Shown piece by piece: positions 6,128 through 12,612 of a stretch of DNA of 15,694 nucleotides; within the stretch, counting starts at the first letter, position 1, and each line of letters starts with the position of its first letter. Source of the DNA: DAOUMU01 sp034409055 (GTDB lineage: Bacteria > Chloroflexota > Anaerolineae > 4572-78 > J111); the NCBI GenBank assembly GCA_034409055.1, contig DAOUMU010000076.1, forward strand, positions 1 to 15,694. Reading direction: 5' to 3'. The notes under the pieces are model-generated. The model worked only from the letters and a program-made list of their open reading frames with translations. It made no database searches and was not told the DNA's origin. The position numbers and the translations under genes were made by a program.

Positions 6128-6796
6128 ATGTCCCATAATATCTCCTTAAAAGCTGGTTTAATAATCACTTTCGAAAACCAGAGTGATGAGCTATATCATC
6201 AAATCTTCAAGCCCTTTGACCACTTGGTAACTTACGATGGTTCATTCAAGGATTTTGTCGAAGTCTGGTCAGAAGAGGCTACAGAAGAATTAAAACTCGA
6301 ATTGATCCTGGTGAGAGATGGTAAAAATGGCTGGAAATTTTTCTATAGTGACGATAGTGAAACGTACTTTCATTTATTCCATACTAAGGGATGGCGTAGT
6401 TACGATCTGTATCTGCCTATCCCCTTAGAAACCAGAAAGGAAGTCGTTGATTCACCAAGTAATTTCAAGGCGAGATTTGGCGAACTTCAGTCTGTGACTA
6501 AGCTGGGCATCATCGGACCAACCGATCAGCCATTACCATTTGATGTTATAGGCAGCATCAATCAGGAGACCGAGGATGATTATGCCTTTGCATTGGTGAG
6601 TGATGAGTCTGGTGATGAAACTAAGCATATCCTAATTGCCTTTTCCAAAGAAATTCCCCCTACCCTTGGTGGCGGTTCTTCTACAAGCGGTCGGCTCTTA
6701 CGTTCTGGTCCGCGCTATTCATCACCCCCTCCTCCACCCCCCCGTCCGCCTCGGTGGAAGAAGAGTCGTATTATGAAGTTTAGAAGATATGAATAG
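6128..6796 (+). CDS. unknown protein with Pro-rich linker and basic tail
   Basis: A 222-aa protein (MSHNISLKAGLI...) of a family I do not recognise. Residues 1 to about 180 look like a compact acidic globular domain (many Asp/Glu; motifs such as SDDSETYFHLFHTKGW and EDDYAFALVSDESGDE). Then comes a low-complexity segment: GGGSSTSGRLLRSGPRYSS, a run of six prolines with PRPP, and a strongly basic end (RWKKSRIMKFRRYE). There is no signal peptide or membrane helix. Its coding sequence is visibly more AT-rich than the TIR genes. It sits 74 bases after the propeller gene and 89 bases before the TIR-nSTAND gene on the same strand, so it is probably co-transcribed. The Arg-rich flexible linker could be a processing site or an interaction tail; that is inference from context only. 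Confidence 0.7.
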   Translation: MSHNISLKAGLIITFENQSDELYHQIFKPFDHLVTYDGSFKDFVEVWSEEATEELKLELILVRDGKNGWKFFYSDDSETYFHLFHTKGWRSYDLYLPIPLETRKEVVDSPSNFKARFGELQSVTKLGIIGPTDQPLPFDVIGSINQETEDDYAFALVSDESGDETKHILIAFSKEIPPTLGGGSSTSGRLLRSGPRYSSPPPPPPRPPRWKKSRIMKFRRYE

Positions 6797-6885
6797 TCTC
6801 ACCCTACCAATAAAAATTTTCTAAACTACAAAGGTAAGGCCAGTAGTCAAAATTGGGGGCTTCAAAGCCAGAAAGGTGCTCCAAC

Positions 6886-8637
6886 ATGGCTAACACACCC
6901 GAATATCAAGTTTTCCTGAGTTACCACGAGCAGGACCAATCTGCCGCAGAGGAAATCGCCAGTTACCTACGGGATCAACACGGAGTTATACCCTGGCTAC
7001 GAGCCTGGTCGGTCATCCCGGGCCAACTGACCCAAGAAGAGCAAGAGAAGGGGCTGGCCCAGTCCCACGCCTGCGCTATATTGATTGGGCAAACCGGTAT
7101 TCAAGAGTGGCAGCAGCTTGAGGTGTATGCTTCTATCCAACAGCGGGTTGAAACTGAGGGCAGTAATTTCCCGGTTATTCCGGTCTTCCTGCCGGATTGC
7201 CCAGATGAAATCAAGAAGAATGTGCCGCATACGCTTCGACTCTACGAACCGGTGACATTTGTGAGTCTGGATGATGAAGAGTCGCTGCGCCGACTGGTGT
7301 GTGGCATCAACGGTGAGCCGCCTGGCTCACAGGAGTCGGCCGATATCCCGTGCCCCTATCCTGGCCTGGATCCATTTCGAGAGAATATGTCCCAATATTT
7401 CTACGGACGTGAAGCGGAAATCAGCCAACTGCAAGGAAGGCTGGAAACTGCCCCCTTTGTCATCGTGATGGGGCCGTCGGGCAGCGGCAAGTCCTCGATT
7501 GTACTGGCCGGACTGCTGCCTCGGCTGAAAGGGCGTGATGATGAACCGTCGCCCTATCTTATTCACACCCTCACGCCGGGGCGCGAACCGCTCCAATCGT
7601 TGGCGATGCGTTTTGCCCCTACGCTTGACACCGAGCGTCGTAACCAATTAGCCCAAGCCTTTGCGACTGATCCCCAGGAATTGAACCGGGTTATCCAGGG
7701 TGTGCTGGCTGACCAACCGGCCCCTATTCGTCGCCTGTTGTTTGTGGTCGACCAGTTTGAGGAGATTTTTACCTTGTGCAACGACGCCAACCAGCGCGAC
7801 GCCTTTATCCACAGCCTACTACATGCCTGCGAAGCCGGCAACGGTGCCATTAAAGTCGTGTTTACCCTCCGCTCAGACTTTTACACGCCCTGTTTTGACT
7901 ATTCTCAGTTAATTGATACTCGTTACCATTTGCCAATTGTTCTACTACGGGGGGAGCGGCTCCGGCGGGCGATTGAGGACTCGGCTCGAACGGCTGGGCT
8001 TTATTTTCAGCGGGGCCTGGTGGATACTTTGCTCGACGATGCCGGCGACGAACCGGGTATTCTGCCTCTCATCCAGTACACCTTGCGCCAGCTCTTTAAC
8101 CAGCGTAACGGCCGCTGGCTGACGGCCGACGCCTACCATACGTTGCTTGGGGGCGTACGAGGCGTCATTGCCTCCCGAGCCGAAGCAGCGCTGGCCAAGC
8201 TCAAAGCCAACCCCAAATTTGATGAGAAGCAGGTCGAACCGATGGTGCGCCGCATTCTCCTGCGACTGGTCCAGGTCGGCGAGAACAGTCCCCCCACCCG
8301 CCAGGAAGTCCTCCGACACGAGTTCTTCTGGGCCACCGATACCGAAGCACAGCGGGCGTTATTGGCAGCAGGTTTGGAACTCCTGATCCAGGAGCGACTG
8401 CTAACCAGCCACAAGGATGAGAACGATCTGGTTTACATCAACCTGGCTCACGAGGTCATCATCAAATCCTGGAAGCGGCTGGCCGACTGGGTCGACGAAA
8501 GTATGGAAGACCTCCTCACCCGGCGGCGGGTCGAAGAAGCAGCCCGAGAGTGGGACAAATCGGGCCGGGATGATAGTTTGTTATTCAGGGGTGTGCAGTT
8601 ACAGAAGGCATTGGAATGGCAACAGCGAAGGATTTAG
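6886..8637 (+). CDS. TIR-nSTAND NTPase
   Basis: 583 aa from the ATG at 6886, with AAAGGTG at 6872-6878 as SD; an in-frame TTG at 6853 is less likely. Residues 1-140 form a TIR domain (VFLSYHEQD; WSVIPGQ in the BB-loop region; W75 with Glu79 four residues later, the place of the NADase catalytic Glu in SARM1-type TIRs). PYPGLDPF and FYGRE (about 162-180) open an nSTAND1-type NTPase: Walker A GPSGSGKSS (196-204), Walker B FVVDQFEE (286-293), FTLRSDF (326-332). A winged-helix region follows, with HEVIIKSW and, near the end, LLFRGVQLQKALEWQQ. Such proteins normally continue into a linker and WD40 or other repeats. Here the frame stops and the rest continues in the next gene, overlapping by 22 nt. 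nSTAND proteins are regulated ATP-driven oligomerising switches; the trigger is unknown. Confidence 0.88.
   Translation: MANTPEYQVFLSYHEQDQSAAEEIASYLRDQHGVIPWLRAWSVIPGQLTQEEQEKGLAQSHACAILIGQTGIQEWQQLEVYASIQQRVETEGSNFPVIPVFLPDCPDEIKKNVPHTLRLYEPVTFVSLDDEESLRRLVCGINGEPPGSQESADIPCPYPGLDPFRENMSQYFYGREAEISQLQGRLETAPFVIVMGPSGSGKSSIVLAGLLPRLKGRDDEPSPYLIHTLTPGREPLQSLAMRFAPTLDTERRNQLAQAFATDPQELNRVIQGVLADQPAPIRRLLFVVDQFEEIFTLCNDANQRDAFIHSLLHACEAGNGAIKVVFTLRSDFYTPCFDYSQLIDTRYHLPIVLLRGERLRRAIEDSARTAGLYFQRGLVDTLLDDAGDEPGILPLIQYTLRQLFNQRNGRWLTADAYHTLLGGVRGVIASRAEAALAKLKANPKFDEKQVEPMVRRILLRLVQVGENSPPTRQEVLRHEFFWATDTEAQRALLAAGLELLIQERLLTSHKDENDLVYINLAHEVIIKSWKRLADWVDESMEDLLTRRRVEEAAREWDKSGRDDSLLFRGVQLQKALEWQQRRI
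8603..8608 (+). promoter_or_regulatory. Shine-Dalgarno inside the TIR-nSTAND gene for the WD40 gene
   Basis: AGAAGG at 8603-8608 is 7 nt before the ATG at 8616. This favours independent, coupled initiation of the WD40 protein over a frameshift error or programmed slippage; no slippery heptamer is seen in the 22-nt overlap. Confidence 0.6.
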
Positions 8638-11189
8638 TTGACGAATTTCTGCGGGCGAGTGAATCTGCGGAGAGAAAACGACGGCTACTAACGTGGACAA
8701 TCATTGCAGTTGTATTTACAGTGGTAACAATATTAGCCATAATTGCCAGGGGCAGACAATTAGAAGCCGAGCGCCAGAGTCGAGTATCACTCGCTCGCCA
8801 ATTAGCCGCTCAGGCGCTTGTTGAATTGGAATCTCACCCGCAGCGCAGCTTACTGTTAGCGATGGAGGCGATATCCAGTACGTTGGAAGTGGATGGTCAC
8901 CGCATCCAGGCTGCTGAAGAGTCACTGCGCCAGGTGTTTGCCGAAATGGGTAATACGCCCTTAGACAGGCAGTGGCATAACGTTGTAGATGTGACTTTCG
9001 ATCCAACTGGCCGCTGGTTGGCGACCGAGAGCATGACCTATACTGTTCAATTATGGGATTTAGCCGATCTGGCAGCCAGGCCTATTGCTCTACCTATAGA
9101 CAGAGGCGAAACAACTTTCACGACGAATGTGGGCCAATTACGCTTCAGTCCCGAGGGAGCCTGGTTAGCAATCGCCAGAGCGGATAATACTGTCCATCTG
9201 TGGAATATGGCCGATTTAGGGGCAAGTCCGACTGTGCTGACTCTTCAGCCCGAGGATGCGCTTGATGATACAACCAGTACTGGCCTTCTTGCCTTCAGTC
9301 CTGATGGAAATTGGCTGGCTGGGGGAAGCAACAGCAATACTGTACTGATCTGGGATCTGAAGAATCCAGGAGCCGACCCTATTGAGCTAAGCGGACATAA
9401 GGCCGATGTTGACACAATGGCTTTTAGTTCTGACGGACAGAAGTTGGCTACTGCGGTCAGCTTTCACTTTGACACAAAGGTCTTGTTATGGAACATGATT
9501 AATCCGACGGCCGTGCTCCAACCTGTCGCCATATGTCCCCATGACGATGTGATTGCGCGCATGACGTTCAAGCCCAATAGCAATTGGTTAGCTGTTGTCA
9601 GGAGCAGAAGGTATGGCAACATTGTCCAGTTGTGTGATGTGACTGATCCAACGGCAAAGGTGGTTATCTTGCTTGAGCTAGAAGCAAATATTGAAGAGGT
9701 AGCGTTCAGTCCTGATGGTCGTTTTCTAGCTATTGGAAGCAGCGACAATATCATCCGAATGTGGAATCTAGACACTGAGAGAGCCGAACCGTTTGTTTTG
9801 CCAGGCCACAAGGCCCCACCTGAAGCCCTGGCCTTCGATCCCAAGAATCGGTGGCTGGCCACCGGGAGCAATGACAATACCGTTCGACTATGGAATTTGG
9901 CCGATCTGAATAAGGCCCCCTTAGTGCTACGAGGACATGAAGCCGGCATCAGCACTGTAGAGTTTAGCCCCGATGGTCGTTGGCTAGTCACCCGTGATTC
10001 TGATTTAACAGTGCGGCTGTGGGATATGTCCAATTTAGTAACCGAACCGGTTATTTTCGATGGAGCAGGAGAAGGCTTTGTAGATTTGAGCCTTAGTGCT
10101 GATGGGAATTGGTTGGCTACCGTTGCCAATGATAGAGAGGTATGGCTATGGAATGTAAACAGCCCTTTAGCCGAACCTATTTCTTTAAGTCATAATGCGG
10201 ATATTGAATTTCTATCTTTTGACAGTAATGAACACCGGCTAATTACCCGGAGTGTTGATAACGTCGTTCGATTGTGGAATATCGACACTATAACAGCCGA
10301 TCCTGTGGTGCTAGATGCCTCGGAGGAGGGATATAGGCCGCTGACCCTTAGTTCAGACAGACATTGGTTGGTCTTGTGGAATAGTCAAGGGATCATACAG
10401 CGTTGGGACCTGACCGATTTGACGAGCGGACCGGCCGTAATTACGGACCAAGAGGAGAATGAAGGGAGAGCGATTGCCATAAGCGCCGATGGTCGTTGGG
10501 TAGCCACAAGTAGTTATGATAAACCGGCCCGTCTGTGGGATCAGCGCAGCGCCACAGATGAGCCTATTGTGCTCCCCGAACATGATTATTGGGTTGAAGC
10601 TATGGCCTTCAGCCCGGTGGCACCCTGGCTGGTCACCCTTGATATTGAAGGCATTGTCCGTCTGGTGGATATTACTAACCCAACGGCCGATCCTATCGTC
10701 CTGCCCGGTTATTTTAGCCGCACCCCTTCGCCAACATTTAGTCCAGATGGACACTGGTTGGCTACAGTGAACGATGACGACAACACCATTATTCAACTAT
10801 GGGATATGATCGACCTGACGACAGAGCCCGAGCCCGTCGATCTGCGAGGATATGAGGAACGTGTCCAGACCATAGCGTTTAGTGATGACGGGCGCTGGCT
10901 GGCCACAGGCAGCCAGGATGATACCGTTCGTCTGTGGGACCTGAGTAAGCTGACGACCGACCCCATTGTCCTGCGTGAGCAAGAGGAAGAAGTTGTAGAC
11001 TTGGCATTCAGTTCAGACGGACGCTGGTTGGTCACGGGAAGCAGTAATCACACTGTCCGACTTTGGCGAGTTAAATTGAACGACTTATACTCGTTAGCCT
11101 GTCGCATCGCCAGTCGCAATCTTAGTAAAGAAGAGTGGGAGCAGTTTCTGGGCGATAAACCGTACCGTGAGACTTGCCCTGGCTTGTGA
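8616..11189 (+). CDS. membrane-anchored WD40 protein, 16 repeats, nSTAND sensor half
   Basis: An 857-aa protein. Residues 5-23 (KDLVDEFLRASESAERKRR) and the helix after the membrane segment (RQLEAERQSRVSLARQLAAQALVELE) are the linker normally joining nSTAND to WD40 in one chain. Residues about 27-44 are a transmembrane helix. From about 122 to 820 I count 16 WD repeats of about 43 aa of the form 'FSPDGRWLATGSxDNTVRLWDL...'; units 5, 9-11 and 13 are degenerate. The last 40 residues (LACRIASRNLSKEEWEQFLG, then YRETCPGL) are the C-terminal cap typical of these proteins. It overlaps the TIR-nSTAND stop by 22 nt in the -1 frame and has its own SD. The two products presumably work as one receptor. 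The propeller would sense a ligand or partner; which side of the membrane it lies on is unclear, because basic residues flank the helix on both sides. Confidence 0.88.
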   Translation: MATAKDLVDEFLRASESAERKRRLLTWTIIAVVFTVVTILAIIARGRQLEAERQSRVSLARQLAAQALVELESHPQRSLLLAMEAISSTLEVDGHRIQAAEESLRQVFAEMGNTPLDRQWHNVVDVTFDPTGRWLATESMTYTVQLWDLADLAARPIALPIDRGETTFTTNVGQLRFSPEGAWLAIARADNTVHLWNMADLGASPTVLTLQPEDALDDTTSTGLLAFSPDGNWLAGGSNSNTVLIWDLKNPGADPIELSGHKADVDTMAFSSDGQKLATAVSFHFDTKVLLWNMINPTAVLQPVAICPHDDVIARMTFKPNSNWLAVVRSRRYGNIVQLCDVTDPTAKVVILLELEANIEEVAFSPDGRFLAIGSSDNIIRMWNLDTERAEPFVLPGHKAPPEALAFDPKNRWLATGSNDNTVRLWNLADLNKAPLVLRGHEAGISTVEFSPDGRWLVTRDSDLTVRLWDMSNLVTEPVIFDGAGEGFVDLSLSADGNWLATVANDREVWLWNVNSPLAEPISLSHNADIEFLSFDSNEHRLITRSVDNVVRLWNIDTITADPVVLDASEEGYRPLTLSSDRHWLVLWNSQGIIQRWDLTDLTSGPAVITDQEENEGRAIAISADGRWVATSSYDKPARLWDQRSATDEPIVLPEHDYWVEAMAFSPVAPWLVTLDIEGIVRLVDITNPTADPIVLPGYFSRTPSPTFSPDGHWLATVNDDDNTIIQLWDMIDLTTEPEPVDLRGYEERVQTIAFSDDGRWLATGSQDDTVRLWDLSKLTTDPIVLREQEEEVVDLAFSSDGRWLVTGSSNHTVRLWRVKLNDLYSLACRIASRNLSKEEWEQFLGDKPYRETCPGL

Positions 11190-11236
11190 CCCGACCATGA
11201 TTACTGATTTAGTATTACAATTTTTAAAACGAAACC

Positions 11237-11241
11237 AAGGA
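11237..11241 (+). promoter_or_regulatory. ribosome binding site of the TIR-caspase gene
   Basis: AAGGA at 11237-11241 precedes the ATG at 11247 by 5 nt. The 57-base gap after the WD40 gene holds no hairpin or clear promoter, so the gene probably belongs to the same transcript. Confidence 0.5.
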
Positions 11242-11246
11242 ACAAA

Positions 11247-12536
11247 ATGACCAATCAAACCCAATCCCATGTCTTTCTCAGCTACAGCCAGGACAATCAA
11301 GACTTTGTCGAAACCCTGGCCCGCCGCCTCCAGGGTAATGCCCGCCTCTCCTTCTGGTTTGGCCCCTGGCACAGCATCCCCGGCGAACCGATCCAGGAAC
11401 AGATGGAAGAGGCCCTGTGGCAGGCCCAATCCTGTGCTGTCTTTATTAGCGACCCGAGTCGGATCGAAGGCTGGCAGAATGAGCAGATGCGGGTAGCTAT
11501 CCAAAACCGGGTCGAGGATGACCGCAGCTACCGGGTGATTCCAGTTTTGCTGCCCGGCACCACTCCTCCCAAAAAGCGAGACCTGCCCCGCTTTCTGCGG
11601 CTGTACGAGGCGGTCGAGTTTCGCAGCCTGGATGATGAGCCGGCCTTCAAGCGTCTACTGGCCGGAATCCTGGGTATTCCTCCCATTCAGATTGAGGGCT
11701 ATATCCAAACCGAGGTCGAAAAGGAACAGATCCCCCCACCCCCATCGGGCACCTTCGAGCAGGGGCACGCCCTGGTCATTGGGGTGGCCAATTACCCCAG
11801 GGTGCGCTCGCTATCAGAAGCGGTGCTCAACGATGCCCGCGACATCGTCGCCACCCTGACCGACCTGGCCATCTGCGCCTATCCTGCGGTTCATGTGACC
11901 CGGCTACTGGACGGTGAAGCCACCGGTGAAGCCATTCGCACTGCTCTGACTGACCTAGCTAACCGCACCGGCTCTGATGATACGGTGGTGGTCTTTTTCT
12001 CCGGTCATGGAGGGCACGACGGCGGAGGAGGGGTTGAGGCCCAGCAGTATCTTCTCCCCTACGACTGTGACCCATCCGATCTATCCGGCAGCGCCATCAG
12101 TGGTGAAGAGATGACCGGGTTGTTACGAAATATCAAGGCAGCCCGCCTGCTGGCGCTGTTCGATAGCTGCCACAGCGGGGGTGCAGGCGAGCCCCGTGGA
12201 GCTGCGCAATACAAACTAAAACCGGGCCTGGCAGAAAGCTACTATGCCAGTCTGGCCCAGGGCCAGGGGCGAGTCGTCATTGCCGCCTGCCGGGCGAACG
12301 AATACGCCTGGGAGCTGAAAGGTATGCGCAACGGTCTCTTTACCCACTATCTGTTACAGGCCCTGCGGGGTCAGGCCAAAACGCTGGGCGATGGCTACGT
12401 CCGGGTCTTCGACCTTTTCCACCACGTGGCTGAGGGGGTTCCATCGCATGCCGAGCAGATCAATGCCAGCCAACATCCCATCTTCAAGGCTACAGCGATG
12501 GAGGAGGATTTTCCGATTGCGTTATGTAGTTCGTAG
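11247..12536 (+). CDS. TIR-caspase (peptidase C14) fusion
   Basis: A 429-aa cytosolic protein. Residues 1-145 form a TIR domain (VFLSYSQDN; WHSIPGEPIQ; VIPVLLPG). At the position of the TIR catalytic Glu, four residues after W76, there is Gln80 (WQNEQM); the neighbouring residue is Glu79. A Pro-rich linker (QIPPPPSG, 161-168) leads to a caspase-like peptidase domain from about 170: GHALVIGVANYP, catalytic His254 in FFSGHGGH, catalytic Cys308 in LLALFDSCHSGG, with YLLPYDCD between. Bacterial C14 peptidases of the metacaspase/orthocaspase type usually cleave after Arg or Lys; the specificity here is not known. The last residues (SS) and the TAG stop are written by an AGTTC heptad repeat. It lies between the WD40 gene and the TIR-nSTAND-kinase gene and is likely a proteolytic effector recruited through TIR-TIR contacts (inference). 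Confidence 0.9.
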   Translation: MTNQTQSHVFLSYSQDNQDFVETLARRLQGNARLSFWFGPWHSIPGEPIQEQMEEALWQAQSCAVFISDPSRIEGWQNEQMRVAIQNRVEDDRSYRVIPVLLPGTTPPKKRDLPRFLRLYEAVEFRSLDDEPAFKRLLAGILGIPPIQIEGYIQTEVEKEQIPPPPSGTFEQGHALVIGVANYPRVRSLSEAVLNDARDIVATLTDLAICAYPAVHVTRLLDGEATGEAIRTALTDLANRTGSDDTVVVFFSGHGGHDGGGGVEAQQYLLPYDCDPSDLSGSAISGEEMTGLLRNIKAARLLALFDSCHSGGAGEPRGAAQYKLKPGLAESYYASLAQGQGRVVIAACRANEYAWELKGMRNGLFTHYLLQALRGQAKTLGDGYVRVFDLFHHVAEGVPSHAEQINASQHPIFKATAMEEDFPIALCSS

Positions 12537-12600
12537 TTCGTAGTTCATAGTTCAGAGTTCATCCAAAACCCGGAACTCTGAACTATGAACTCGGAACCCA
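12526..12600. repeat. perfect 19-bp inverted heptad array (GTAGTTC / GAACTCT)
   Basis: Five heptads GTAGTTC, GTAGTTC, GTAGTTC, ATAGTTC, AGAGTTC (12526-12560) are followed by a 12-nt spacer and four reversed heptads GAACTCT, GAACTAT, GAACTCG, GAACCCA (12573-12600). Bases 12542-12560 and 12573-12591 are an exact 19-bp inverted repeat. The first heptads overlap the 3' end and supply the stop codon of the TIR-caspase gene. It could slow or partly terminate transcription between two cluster genes, but there is no T-run. Confidence 0.85.
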
Positions 12601-12612
12601 AAACGAGGTAAT

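Noticed and set aside
8616..8637. Programmed -1 frameshift joining TIR-nSTAND and WD40
   Set aside because: No slippery heptamer or following stem is visible, and an SD before the internal ATG gives a simpler explanation; not fully excluded.
9464..10129. Long minus-strand frame opposite the WD40 array
   Set aside because: Antisense frames stay open across repeated WD40 coding units; Ser/Arg-rich text and no SD mark it as a shadow.
12542..12591. Perfect 19-bp dyad as a classical intrinsic terminator
   Set aside because: The stem is not GC-rich and is not followed by a T-run; it fits the heptad-array family better.
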